In this document: piece by piece, positions 22,871 through 34,640 of the stretch
Layout of the letters: the number at the start of each line of letters is the position of its first letter
How positions within the stretch are numbered: the first letter of the stretch is position 1
Assembly (NCBI RefSeq): GCF_000801105.2
Contig: NC_079515.1
Coordinates: 36,293,407 to 36,357,406, forward strand
Length of the DNA stretch: 64,000 nt
Source of the DNA: Raphanus sativus
Taxonomy: Eukaryota > Streptophyta > Magnoliopsida > Brassicales > Brassicaceae
Direction: 5' to 3'
Notes under the pieces: model-generated
Seen by the model: only the letters and a program-made list of their open reading frames with translations
The model's database searches: none
Told to the model about the DNA's origin: nothing
Made by a program: the position numbers and the translations under genes

Positions 22871-23452
22871 TTAAGTTTCCTATGCAGAAAATTAAAGCTG
22901 ATATTATGCTGTCTTTGTTAAGCAAGAGACTATTGTTATAAAAAAGTTTTTTTTTTCTTGAAATCAAAATGAAAAATAACTATCTTGTAGAAGTCCATTT
23001 TGTCTAATAGTTTGATTAAAGACTCATTAATATTTTCACACCAAAAATTGGATTTCATAAGTCAGTGGGCAGTTAGACGTGAAAACTAAATCAAATGTTG
23101 CTATACAAAGTTTACGTGAATCTTCTCCAAATATCTTAACCAATTCGTAATTTTTCTGTTTTTTTCACGAAACTTCAAAGTTTTCTTTCACAAAATATTA
23201 CTATATCCTGCCATGGTAGTCTCACCAAATATTAATCTTCATTTTCTTATTTGATATTAGGGTGTATTTAAAGACATAAAAACAGTTCGTGAATCGTTTT
23301 GATATTGTTTTTTTTTTACAACAAAGGTTAATCTAAACTACAAAAATCTTGGGAATAGTTTATAATTTTAAAGTGGACTTTTCATAGAGTAGAAAGTTCT
23401 TCAGGTTTATCGACGAAATTAATTTTTTATAATTTTTAAACTACTTAAATTA
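22871..23452. other. intergenic, AT-rich
   Basis: No protein-like frame or clear element is seen. It leads to the TC terminus of Helitron C. Confidence 0.5.
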
Positions 23453-24208
23453 TCTATACTATTATTTATGAAGTAATTTTGCTTACTTGTCATGTTCTCC
23501 ATGATTTTAGCTAATTTTGCTTATTTGTCATATTTTTATTAAGTTTAAGCTAAATTATCATTGATGTATTATTTGTTTTGAGCTGAGTCACTAAATTATT
23601 AATTTAAAATAATAGCATTGATGAATATTCTATATAAAAAACGAATTTTATTTTATTAATATTAAATTTATATGTTATATTAGCTTTTCTTATTTATCAT
23701 ATTTTATTAGGTTTTAGACTTTTAGATAGGTTATTAATTTATTATTAGTTTCTAACTATTCACTAATTTATTTTAATGATATAAAGTTTATATGTTATAT
23801 GCTATATTAAATAATTAATTACAAAATAATATTTTAGAATTATTAAAAAAAATATATTCTTCTATATATATTCTTTTTTGTGCTTATCTCAAAACAATAA
23901 TTTTATTATAAAAGTTAAAAAAAAAAAATTAAAATACAAAACAATTTATTATTAAATATTAGTCAACCAAAAAATATTAATATATTTTCTAAACTATCTC
24001 TAAGATATGAGTGTTTTAAAAAAACTTAACACAATAATAAATATATATTTTGATTTAAAGTATTTGACATATATAAATATTTTGATGTTTGATTTAACTA
24101 TTTAAAAACATAAATAATAATTTATTATGCTGATTTTAGATTAATAAGACATAAACTAATAAGTATTTATAAGAAATTTATGCCCGCATGTGCGGGCAAA
24201 ACACCTAG
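23453..24208 (+). mobile_element. complete short non-autonomous Helitron C
   Basis: The element starts TCTATACTATTATTTATGAAG after an A. It ends with the perfect hairpin TGCCCGCATGTGCGGGCA, then AAACACCTAG, followed by T. Both ends and the A/T insertion site fit Helitrons. The 756-bp interior is over 80% AT by eye and non-coding. Confidence 0.82.
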
Positions 24209-24645
24209 TAGATATATGTACATAAAGTAATACTCCTCGTAAATTTGAAAATATTTATGTTAAAATTTTCACATATATTAATAAAAATTAAATACATTTT
24301 TGATTTTTTGTTTTTGTTAGTTTTATTTATTTCTCAATAAAAGTTTAGCATTCATATTTTTAGATTTTAATTAATGCTGTAGTTTTAAATAAAATACATT
24401 GGTTAAAGCTGGAATATAAATCTTTTATATAAAAAGAAAAAAAACTAAAATATCAATCAATTGTATCATTGTATGAGCAGGAAATAATAGTTCATAGAAA
24501 CAATTACACTATGGGTCACATTTCATCTTTTTAATTTCACTCTAAGTCACTTTTTACTACTAGGACACTTTCTCTTACCTTTTCCTTTTTTCTAACTAAT
24601 CTAGTTACTTCTTTTCTAACTAATCTAGTTACGTCATTTAAAATA
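24209..24645. repeat. spacer with 25-bp tandem duplicate and MULE target duplication
   Basis: AT-rich. The unit CTTTTCTAACTAATCTAGTTAC occurs twice in tandem near 24587-24635. TTTAAAATA at 24637-24645 is the left target duplication of the MULE that follows. Confidence 0.6.
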
Positions 24646-26615
24646 GGGAAGTTTACTAGAATGACTCGAATTAATTGTGTAATTACTAGAATGACTCATA
24701 TTTTTTGAAAATTATTAGAATATTTTTATGGTCAAAATTGTCCTTGAACATAGTTACAACAAAAAAAACCACATTACCAAAATATCCTTATTATTTATCA
24801 ACGGCAGATTTGTTTTCAAAAAAAAAAATCTGTCGAATAATAAGTCTGTTTATAAAGTCTGTGTAGAAAAAGAAATCTACCATTAAAGTGGTGACAGACT
24901 TTCTTAAAAACGTCAGATTTGTTCACACGGCAGAGTTAATTGTCCGATTTGATTAGAAAACAGTTTTTTAAAAACATGTCTGTCGAATGAGATAGCAGAT
25001 TTGTTATAAAATATGATCGACTTATTTTCTTAAGGGCCGATTTATTTTTTTATGTTAGACTTATTTTTTATGGCAGATTTCTATATCCGATTTAAAATTG
25101 TTGACAGACTTTTTGTTTATGTGGTGACAGATTTTTTTATTTATGTGGTGACAGATTTATTGATGAAAATCTGGATTTATGTAAACCGATTTCAATTTTG
25201 ACCTGGTTTACTATTAGCTTTGAATTTGGTTTATTTTTAGGTTAATTAAAGTCAGAACTAGGGAAAATTTTGAAGTTGTCGTCATTCCTTTTCAAGTTAT
25301 CTTTTTTATTGTATTCCTTTTCAAGTTATCTTTTTCATGGTAGTTTAATCACTTGTCGCAATTTTTATTGCTCGGAGAAACATGGATTACACCATTCTCA
25401 TCTGCGGAAAGTGGAAATTTAACCTAAAAAGTCGTTATTTGAAGTGGACAATGTTGTAGCAGATTTTAGAGATATTCGAAATGGACAATGTTGTAGCCAC
25501 ATGAGTTATTGTCCAGAAACAGAGGAAAAAAAGAGAGAACACACAAAACTAACCTGAACTGGAACAAAATTCCATTGTCAAAAATTAGTACATACCAACT
25601 TTAAACTTTTTCACTACTTAGAAACTTAGTAATGGAACAAACACAAAACATAAGTGAATGGAAATAAACAAACTAAATCACTGCTTCTCAACTTTGAAAA
25701 TATTATCGGAAACCATAGTAATCTACACCAATTTCAAGAAGCTTTGTCTGCTCAAGAATTTGCATGGAGCCGTGTCTTGCTACAGAAAGCTATCCTCCTC
25801 GTACAGTCCAATATCTATTATAAGTTCTGCTTCCAATCAAATTCAGATTTTAGAAAGTTTCCACAGCTATGATTCATGCTTCTATCTGCATTGGAGTTTT
25901 CCCAACCTCGTAAAGACGGGGAAGATACTTTCTGATACCCGAAAGCCAAGTCATCCTAAAAAAAAATTCAGTTAGTTTCATTAACAATCAAAATAGTTAC
26001 TAAAAGCATAAAAAAAAATTATGAACAAAGCTGACTTCTCTAGTTCAATGTCAAAGGAGTCATGGAACCAAAAAAAAAAAAATAGAACCTGTTTCTCAAT
26101 TTGAAAGTCACAAATAAAATTGGGAATTAGGGTTTTCGAAATTTAGCATTCAATCAAACAAAAAATGTTAAGAACAAGCCATTATTATCTCTTTAACACC
26201 TAAATGCATATATTTATCACTTACAGTTTCAATTTTTTTTGTGAGGTGGAATTGACGAAGCCAAAACGGAGTTAGGGTTCCCCCAATACTAGGACGACGC
26301 CGACTTAGGGAGGAGGTGACTGAAACAGAAGGCAGCGGCAACGGAGATGCAGTAGTCGGAGATGGAGGTGAAAGAGATGGCGAAGGCGATTTGGGATTGT
26401 CCCTTTGAAGAAGACGACTCGACAAAGACTCACGACAAAAAGGATTTCTTTTTTTTTAAAGAAAATAAAATCAAATTTCTCCAATTTTCTATTAATAATA
26501 TCAAGTGGCATTATTGTATTTTCACTACTCGTATGATCTACTCTAGTAATTAGCAAAGTTCATGAGTTAGTATAGTCATTACACGTATTATTTGAGTCAT
26601 TATAGGTAATTTCTC
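24646..26615. mobile_element. Mutator-like element (non-autonomous, possible Pack-MULE)
   Basis: The left end is GGGAAGTTTACTAGAATGAC. The right end, reversed, is GAGAAATTACCTATAATGAC, so the terminal inverted repeats match at most positions over about 22 bp. The element is flanked by the perfect 9-bp duplication TTTAAAATA (24637-24645 and 26616-26624), the size made by Mutator transposases. The left subterminal part (24790-25160) holds many degenerate GACAGATTT/AGTCTGT repeats. There is no transposase. Two less AT-rich stretches (25660-25980 and 26230-26420) could be captured gene pieces. Confidence 0.78.
26230..26440 (-). other. Pro/Ser-rich gene-like stretch inside MULE
   Basis: On the minus strand the stretch reads SSRLLQRDNPKSPSPSLSPP, then SPTTASPLPLPSVSVTSSLS. 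It is GC-richer than the rest of the element and could be a captured first exon or 5' leader. The source gene is unknown. Confidence 0.25.
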
Positions 26616-26659
26616 TTTAAAATATTCACCTAACTAAACTTGCCATCAACTTGTAAAGT

Positions 26660-27025
26660 GACGTATCTCTCTCTCTCTCCCTTCCTTCTTTAATTTCCAT
26701 TACAGAAATGCAAAGTATGAAGATAGATTCAGAGATTATTAAGTCACTGTATGCTTCTAATGCTGACCGTTCTAACTCCGCCGTCTAACCTCCGAAGCTC
26801 CTAACCGTCGCCATCTTCTTCGTTATCTCCACCTCCGTGGCTCCGCCGTCAACAACGGCAAAACTCTCCGTCGCGAATGTGATAGTCACGATTTCGAACG
26901 CAGGTGACCCTAACCACGGCGAGCTTCTTTGCTTGAGCCGCTACACTCGTCGTCATTATCAACAATCGCAGAGAGAAAGCTCAAGCAACAATGGTCAAAT
27001 CTCCCCTATTTTATCGTTTAGTCCT
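26660..27025 (+). pseudogene. GC-rich gene-like fragment, unidentified
   Basis: After a CT-rich leader, 26700-27000 reads DSEIIKSLYASNADRSNSAV, a stop, then PPKLLTVAIFFVISTSVAPP and a hydrophilic part (AGDPNHGELLCLSRYTRRHY). Composition and phasing look coding, but the frame is broken by TAA near 26785. I do not recognise the protein. It borders a degenerate repeat region, so it may be cargo of a larger element. Confidence 0.35.
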
Positions 27026-27029
27026 TGAG

Positions 27030-28760
27030 TATTTAGGTTAATTTAATTTTGTCCCAAACTCTCTAATGTGCAGATACATCCATCTAATTGATCCCCAGAC
27101 TTCAAAGTATGAAATTTAACCCCTGTTTTGATGGAGAACTTTAGTGTTTCTGCATGTCTGGTCCTTCAGCTTTTGCATCATTTCTTTTTGACCCCAAAAT
27201 TTCTAAATTTGCATTTTTATCCTATGTGATATGAAATAAACTAACAACTGCTATATATACACCAAAATAAAACCCAAACTATCAAAATGAACTTCAAAAA
27301 ATTCTCAAAAATATATTCACTAAAATCATTAGATATCATAACTTATGAAATGTACAAATGAACCGATGTACAAGTAACATTTTTCGTGAAATAGTTGTAC
27401 TTGTGAACAATGCAATTTATATATGTACACATGAATTTCCAAATCTTAATTTTATCTCATGTGATATGCATGTTAAATAAACAAGTTCAATATATATTCA
27501 ATGTAATCTATAGGCATACTAAACAAACAAGCTAGTTTTGAATGTATAAGAAATAGAGGTTACACATACATATATGTAAACCAAATATATATTTATATAG
27601 AGTAAATATATAGAGTAAATACATGCATATATGGATAACATATTAATATACACAGGTGTACATGTGAGTTGTTGTACATATGGACAATGAAACTTGTGTA
27701 TACATTCGGATGCCATTTAAATGTACAACCATGACTGTGTGTACATTATATTATATATTGCTTACACCAAATTTTATTTGTTAAGTTTTTTATTTTTTTC
27801 CATAATCATGATTATGAGTGCTATGTAAATTTAGAAAATAATCTTTGCAATTTTCTTAAAAAATGTTCACCTTATATGTTATCCATGTGTACATTAAAAT
27901 TATGTTAATCATGCGTACACCAAATATTTTAATTTCATCTCATGTGACATGCATATTAAATATACAAGTTGAATATATATTCAATGTAATCTATAGGCAT
28001 ACTAAACAAATAAGCTAGTTTTATATATGTAAACCAAATATATACTTATATAGAGTAAATACATACATATATGGATAACATATTAATATACACCGGTGTA
28101 CATGTGAGTTGTTGTATATATGGACAACGAGACTTGTTGAGTTGTTGTACATATGGACAACGAGACTTGTGTGTACATTCGGATGCCATTTAAATGTACA
28201 ACTATGATTGTGTGTACAGTATATTATACATGCTTACACCAAATTTTATTTGTTAAGTTTTTTATTTTTCTCCGTAATCATGATTATGAGTGCTATGTAC
28301 ATTTGGAAAATAATCTTTACAATTTTCTTAAAAAAATGTTCACCTTATATGCTATCCATGTGTACATTAAAATTATGTTAATCATGCGTACACCGAATTT
28401 TATTTGTTAACTTTTTATGTTTTGCATAATCATTAATCATTGGTTTAAGAATTTATCATGTGTACATATGAGCTTTGCACAAATTAAATAGTGTAGATGT
28501 TGATTTTTATAATGTGGCTACTGAAAATTTTGTGTATATAAATTCATGTACAAATAAGTTTACAAAATTCTCATACTATAGCTATTATTTAACGATAATA
28601 ATGTTTTCTTTGGTTTTTTTGCTTTTCATTTTAAATTAGATTGCATTTGCATACTAAACGGCATAAAGTAGGGATTAAATTATAGGACCAAATTGAAAAT
28701 CAACTATGCAAATCTGGAAGTTTTAGGTCTAAATTGTTAACTGTCGAAAGATAAGGTACC
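27030..28760. repeat. AT-rich repeat block with ~480-bp tandem duplication
   Basis: 27040-27230 is made of degenerate units of about 45 bp (T.TGTCCC.AA.CT...ATGCA type) like the ends of some plant transposons. 27468-27921 is repeated at 27951-28394 with an offset of 473-483 bp and high identity (CAATGTAATCTATAGGCATACTAAA; GTTGTACATATGGACAA). Inside the second copy a 32-bp unit (GAGTTGTTGTAYATATGGAC...) is itself duplicated at 28106-28169. It is non-coding. Confidence 0.75.
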
Positions 28761-28789
28761 AGTTGTGTAAATATAAAACACTTGGTTTG

Positions 28790-29270
28790 GGAATGTATCC
28801 CTTCAATGCGATAGATCGGATCGAGCTCCGATTTGATTCGCCGACGCTTGCAGAGGAGGAGAGGTCGCAAAAGAAGGCACGACGGAGCCTGACGAGCCAC
28901 GACTTGAAGACGCGGAGGAAAACGAGACGTGACGGTGCAAAGACTGACCAGCCGGTGATGATGAATTGCAGACTGGTCGCAGAGGAGGAGCTCGGAAACG
29001 GATAGATGGGACATCAGCTCACCGTCGTCTGTCGCGATTGAAAAATGCCCGCTTGTGAAGGAGACGACGGCTGGTTGGTCGGAGGAGGCGCTTGCGGCGG
29101 AGATGGTCGTGTACCAGTGCTCCGATAACACCTCACTTCTTTCGCGGTGACATCTTCTTCTCCGTCAGCCTCTGCCGTTAAAACGTCATTTGCCGGAATC
29201 TTATTCGCTGCTCTCTCCAATGGAACATCTCTGTTTTTTACCGAAACAAATGAAAAAAAAATTCTCAATC
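28790..29270. other. second GC-rich gene-like stretch, unidentified
   Basis: This GC-rich island lies in AT-rich DNA. The minus strand has two overlapping open frames: Met at 29268 MRIFFSFVSVKNRDVPLE..., and Met at 29131 MLSEHWYTTISAASASSDQP.... Neither resembles a family I know. Together with 26660-27025 it may be the outer part of one insertion around the tandem repeat. Confidence 0.25.
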
Positions 29271-30030
29271 CAGAATTTTTTTTTGACGTGCCTCATGTAA
29301 TTAAAAACCCCAAATAATAAATAACCCAAATCCCCAAACCAGACAATTTTCAAAATTCAAATCTCCTAACCAGCTCAACCAGAAAGAAATGGCTAATTAC
29401 CTAGATACCCATCTTTAGTTTAGCTTTTTAGAGGACAAACATGTCTTCAACCATTAGAAAGTACCTCAGTAGCACATTGTGACCTCCAGTGTAATAAAAA
29501 CACAGAATGTGACCTGCAATGAAAAAAACCATATTTGTAGATATGTATAAATCAATCATTTTTTAAAAAAGAAAAAAAAACTAAAAACTCTACCATTTAT
29601 ATTTTTAGATTTTAATTTATAGTTTACTGCGATTAATTTTCAAAAATATACATATACCATTTATAAACTGATTTCGGTCAAAGACCTTTGACATTCTATA
29701 ACCTCCACTATAGTTGACAAGAAAACCCTCCATTATAAAATAACAGTACTACGGCATTTTCGTTGACGGAAAACCATGAACATTGTCGTATACTAGCCAA
29801 CTTTCATTGTCATTCTTACTGTAGTTAATTATGTATTTGACTAAATAACTACAGGACGAAATCATAAATGTGCAATAAATATATTACGTCTATCGAAGCC
29901 AAGAAAACGTTTCAGGATAATCATAAGATTCATAACTAGTCAGTAGTCGCACCGAAAACACTTATATATACACTTCTGCGATTAGGATGATTCATTAACT
30001 ATACTTCTTAAGTTCCAAAGGTTTTAAAAG
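29271..30030. other. intergenic upstream of PMEI pseudogene
   Basis: AT-rich spacer with no gene seen. A TATA-like run (CTTATATATACAC, near 29960) lies about 70 bp before the PMEI start. Confidence 0.5.
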
Positions 30031-30821
30031 ATGAAAATGATAAAGATAATGATAATAGTGACGATGGCTATGATGATGGGAACTGCGATGGGAAATATTG
30101 TAGATCAGACATGCAAACAGACACCTGACTACGTACACTCTTTGTCTCTCTCTCCTCAACTCCGATCCACGTAGTTCCTCAGCTGACGTCGTCGGCCTCG
30201 GTCTCATCCTCGTCGACAAAATCAAGGTCTCTCTTACATAATCTTTCTTTTTTCAAAAACGTAGTATTTTCTACGCGTGACTATGATTTTGTAACAATAT
30301 GAAGTTATGTAGTGTGATTATCAGAGCCGGTTGGGGTTTGAAACTATTAACAAACCTATATTTTTGTATAATTATTGTAAACATATACATATACATATGA
30401 ATTACTAATAGACGCATATTTCATATCAATATACCCAAGACTGGTTCTGGCTATTATTACCAGACCTCTGGGGTTCATAATCATATAATATGAAGACTTC
30501 ATGTGTTTATTGTTGTAGGCTCTTGGGACAGAGACTATCGGGCAGATCAACGTGGCGTACAAAACTAAACCGATGCTTCAGCGGGAGTTGGATGAATGTA
30601 ATCTAAGATACAAGACGATTGTAGAGGCCGACGTCCACACAGCCATTATTGCTATCAAAGGAAACCCTAAGTTCGCCGAGAGTGCAGTTGTTGACGCTGG
30701 CATTGAAGCCTCCATCTGTCAAGGCGGGTTTCCCGAAGGCCAGTCTCCCTTAACCGATTCGACCCAGAAAATGGTCAAGATCTGTGATGTAACCAGAGCC
30801 ATCGTCCGAATGTTGCTCTGA
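30031..30821 (+). pseudogene. PMEI-family gene with 1-nt frameshift in exon 1
   Basis: Exon 1 (30031-30226) encodes a Met-rich signal peptide and the mature start IVDQTCKQTPDY. The frame then shifts by one base: in phase 0 it ends at a TAG (30174), while the next phase continues LCLSLLNSDPRSSSADVVGL then GLILVDKIK up to the donor. Exon 2 (30519-30821) continues ALGTETIGQINVAYKTKPML, then ECNLRYKTIVEADVHTAI and the final SICQGGF...VRMLL block without damage. The four conserved Cys are present across both phases. Either the gene died very recently or there is a base error near 30135-30145. An intron at this position is found in this PMEI subgroup (At3g17150-like, from memory). Confidence 0.8.
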
Positions 30822-31654
30822 ACAATCCTTTTAAAATGTATTAAATAACAATAACGAGAATATTGGTCGAAGCTGTTATCTTACTAGAAAAATATGTTAT
30901 GGAAGTGATAATTAAGTTGATAAAACCATCGATCTAGACTTGACAAACAGAGTATATATTTCTTTTTTTTTTTTGAAAAAGCGCAGAGTATATATTTCTC
31001 GTACCTTGATTTCTGCTATAAACTGGTAATACCAACATTCACGAGGCAGACTGACTAGAGAAGGCAGCCCCACAATATATATTTCTCTGTTAATAAGTGA
31101 AAAATATTTAAATCAGATGAAAAGGTAGTAGTGTGAAATGTATCATGTTTTTTTCGTTTCATGTGGACCGACTCACAAAGGACCTAACCTATTTACCAAT
31201 ACCAGTGTAGTACTTTTCTTTCTTATTTTTGGCCAACAACCACCACATATCCATGTTTACGTATATGAAAATTAAATATCGATCATTCAATATACGTATA
31301 ACATACAAATACTCGCAACAAAGTTTGTCACGGGTGAAATTGTAAGAACAACTACAAAGACCTAATAATCACTAGTAAGCAAATCTATCTAAGCTTCATA
31401 TCGATACAAAACGAGTCATACGTGACATTGTGACGACGACACGTAAAAAGCATCCGTCTTGGTTACGAGAAGAAAAACTAAGAGTTGTAAGCTTTTAACA
31501 TTTACTAATATGTGTATAACAAATTTAAATAGCAACTATATAAGTCTAGAAACATAGGTAGCTAGTAGCACTCAAAACACACAAGTATTAACTTTAAAGT
31601 TATTACACATCAATATTCTTCTCATTTTCTTTTCAAAATTTACCATCACCGACT
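30822..31654. other. intergenic, PMEI promoter region
   Basis: AT-rich spacer without genes. A TATA-like ACTATATAAGTC lies at 31535-31546, about 110 bp before the next PMEI start. Confidence 0.5.
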
Positions 31655-32206
31655 ATGAAGAAATCCTCCGCCGTCACATCACAACCGTCTCTATACCTCT
31701 TTCTCCTCCTCCTCTTACCGTTGCAAGCTCAATCCTCAGACGACCTAATTGACACAGTCTGCAAACAGACGCCGTTCTGCGACCTCTGCGAAGCCTGTCT
31801 TCGCCCTCTCACTCCCTCTCCTTCCGATCCCAAATCTTTAGCCTCCGCAATGGCCAACGTTGTCCTCGGAAACATGACCGATACCTTAAGTTATATCCAA
31901 TCTCTGATCAGACATTCTAATGATCCCGCCGCGGAGCGAGCACTGGCTCAGTGTGCTGAGCTGTACCGACCTGTGGTCCGGTTTAACATTCCTCAGGCGA
32001 TCGAGGCAATGCAGCGAGGGGAGTTTGGCTTCGCGTTGTATGTTCTCGGAGACGCCGAGAAACAGACTGATTCTTGCCAGAAACGGATCAATAGTACCAT
32101 GGCCGACGATGAAAGCTCGGTGGCTCTTACGACTAGAAACCAGCTGGTTAAGAATCTTTGCGACGTGGCCATTTCTGTGATTAAATCTCTAATGAACAGT
32201 AGTTAA
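31655..32206 (+). CDS. PMEI-family protein (invertase/pectin methylesterase inhibitor)
   Basis: Single-exon gene of 183 codons. The signal peptide is LYLFLLLLLPLQAQSS. The first Cys pair is in VCKQTPFCDLCEACL. The second pair is in the segment CAELYRPVVRF ... KQTDSCQKRI, and the typical helix end is NQLVKNLCDVAISVI. It is secreted to the wall and likely inhibits a pectin methylesterase or invertase. It lies about 830 bp downstream of the frameshifted PMEI gene in the same orientation. It is clearly divergent from the other two, so the cluster is old. Confidence 0.9.
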   Translation: MKKSSAVTSQPSLYLFLLLLLPLQAQSSDDLIDTVCKQTPFCDLCEACLRPLTPSPSDPKSLASAMANVVLGNMTDTLSYIQSLIRHSNDPAAERALAQCAELYRPVVRFNIPQAIEAMQRGEFGFALYVLGDAEKQTDSCQKRINSTMADDESSVALTTRNQLVKNLCDVAISVIKSLMNSS

Positions 32207-33047
32207 GAACTTTGTTTCTTTCGCGAGTGATAGTTTATATGTTTGTAATTAATTTATATCTACCAAGAAAATGATTATTAAGCACTTTATAGTTCAGTAT
32301 TCTTACATATATATTTGTTTAACTGAGGAGTATATAACTCTATGATTTATTTGGTGACTTAGTGGGGATTTAATATTGGGACCACGAAGCATCCGAAGAC
32401 AGCAACGCAACAGAAATAATAGACATTTGAAATATACACACACGTGAAATCACATGTTCAATTAATTTTGCACAGCATTAAAAGTGGTCTCTAAAGCTCA
32501 GTGGGAGCGTCTAGACACAGCCACATGGATTCCGAGTACCAATAATATGATGATTTCATTTTTTTTTTACGTTTTGATCTCATCAAAGTTTGAATACTTT
32601 TTTACATCCGTTTAAATACAACATATCTACTACTAATACGATCTTAATTTGCATCATAATTTTATAGTAGCACATCTAAAAAAGGTACATACACTGAATA
32701 ACGCGACAGTAATTTTATTATTTGTAACTTCTCTTAATTTTACTTCAAGAGGAATATTACAAAACTATAGTGTTATTGTTTCATAGCCGCAGAGAAAGCA
32801 GCCAACTTTGCCCAAAAACTTTATCGGTACGAGTGTATGGTTCACCGACAATCTAAACCATAAAATGGTTTGGCCAACCAGTGATGAACCTGTCCAGTTC
32901 TATCTCTTTGGTTTACGCTTCATTGTGAAACTCTATTCATGCTCTTCTCATTCTCCAAACCGGAAACCGGTTTCAGTAAACTGCGAGTACAAAACAAAAG
33001 CTAGGATTAGAGATTATTTCAGACTAATGAAAATATAATTGATCTTC
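32207..33047. other. intergenic, no gene seen
   Basis: AT-rich 3' flanks of two convergent genes. A short open frame at 32808-33038 has no recognisable features. Confidence 0.5.
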
Positions 33048-33765
33048 TTAACCAAGCTGAGAAACAGCAACATACTTTGGTAATTTCCTTGCTAAAACCG
33101 GACCAGTATAACTTCCATCCGGTTTGCTCGAGGACGGGTTCCCCGCATACTGAACCGAAACAAAATCACCGTTGGGTTTTCCGGAGCTAACGGCTGCTCT
33201 TGGCGACAAACCTGAATATTACAAACAAAACACAGTTAATGAAACTAACTGCAAAACGCTACCGCAATCGCAGTCGTAAGACTCAAAATCAAAACACACC
33301 TTGGAAAATAAGGACGAAGAAGAAAATAGCGGTGAGAATCGAAGCCAAAACATTGCCAAGAGAAGAAGCCGCAGACGCAGACGCAGCTTTGGCCGCTCTC
33401 GTTTTCTTCAATGCTTTCAAACGTTCGACCCTCGCGCGTTTCAGCATCGCCAATTCAGCGATCTCCTTTATCAGCTTCATATCCGCGGTGTCCAGCGACG
33501 GTCCACGCGGCGGTCGAGGAGGCTTCGACGCAGATTTCTTGCGTTTCTCCTTCCGGTCGCTCTTCCCCCATCCCGGTTTACTGATCGCACATTGAACCGG
33601 ACTTGCATCGTTTTCTAACAAACCGACAGTTTCTTCTCCGGTTTTTACCGGTTTGTTATCCGGAGACATAGGTAACAATGGCTTCTCCGGCGACTTTGTA
33701 TAAACATTGTCGTAGTCGAGGACTCCTTTCTCGAGATCAACATCGAAATCGAGACTCATCCCCAT
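33048..33765 (-). CDS. conserved plant single-pass membrane protein
   Basis: Exons 33765-33300 and 33211-33048 give 209 residues. The N-terminal half is acidic and Pro/Lys-rich (LEKGVLDYDNVYTKSPEKPL...), followed by a basic stretch (GWGKSDRKEKRKKSASKPPR). Then comes a helix ADMKLIKEIAELAMLKRARV, an Ala-rich segment, and one hydrophobic span (LGNVLASILTAIFFFVLIFQ). A short conserved tail follows (SVQYAGNP, ARKLPKYVAVSQLG). This looks like Arabidopsis At3g17120 from memory; function unknown. The frame stays open upstream to an acceptor at 33822 (IQELRDRFQNFDSGLKREF), which looks protein-like. An upstream exon with the true start is therefore possible, although I found no in-frame Met there. A leader exon with a donor at about 34532 is likely. 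Confidence 0.82.
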
Positions 33766-34640
33766 GAACTCACGCTTCAGACCAGAATCGAAGTTCTGAA
33801 AACGATCTCTTAGTTCTTGAATCTGTAATCAAGAACAGGATCTGTACCAAATAGAGACGAAAGGACGCACACACATACGCTTGTGCCGCCTTTAATAGCG
33901 AAAGCAAATTTTAAAAACAAATGAATTACAGCTAACGCCTGGTTTCCAGAAATGACTAAAAATCTGCAAAAATAAAATCACAAACTTTAATTTTGCATCA
34001 ATGATAAAGGAAATACTTTAATGCTTAATCATAGTGCATAATATGGATAATTACCGAATCAAAAATCACGTGGTATAGATAGATAAAAGTCAAAAACATT
34101 AAAAGTATAGACTAGATTAGAGGATTAAAGAGACAGAAAGAGTTTGAAGTTTGGTTTATGTTTTTATTAGATCCTGTCAAAAGTAGGTAACTTTATAGTG
34201 CATTAATTCCAAATAAATTATTTTATGAAAAATAAATACAGTATATACATGAAGCAAGGAACACAGCTGTGTTTTTGCCTTTTTCCGATGCCGTGACTTA
34301 GGGGGGGGGGGATACATTTAGATTAATAATAAGGAATTAAATAATTTTCACTGAGTTTACGAACCCAGAAATTAACTCAGAATTACTGAGTGATGACTGT
34401 ATATGAATGATGGATGAATAACATACTCTGGTTATAATTTTAAAATAAATAGAAAACCAGAAAAAAAAGAACTCTAAAATCTGAACGAAACTGGTGTGAT
34501 TGAAATAGAAAAATATTTGAAACTTGTTTTTGTACCTTGAAACGAAAGAGAAGGAGACCTAGATCCGATAGTGACGAGATGAGCTGAGAGACCGAGGAGA
34601 AAATGGCGGATTACTTGTCCCACTTCAGACCGATTCGTCG
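33766..34640 (-). other. probable 5' leader and intron of the membrane-protein gene
   Basis: The minus strand at 34610-34532 reads as a CT-rich leader ending in AAG/GTACAA, and the acceptor before 33822 would join it to the coding exon. The intron contains an 11-G run at 34301-34311. No other gene is seen. Confidence 0.45.

Noticed and set aside
27030..28400. Possible CRISPR-like or satellite array
   Set aside because: There are only two long copies without regular spacers, and the genome is eukaryotic; it is a simple tandem duplication.
29995..30225. Minus-strand His-rich frame
   Set aside because: It is the antisense of the PMEI signal-peptide exon.
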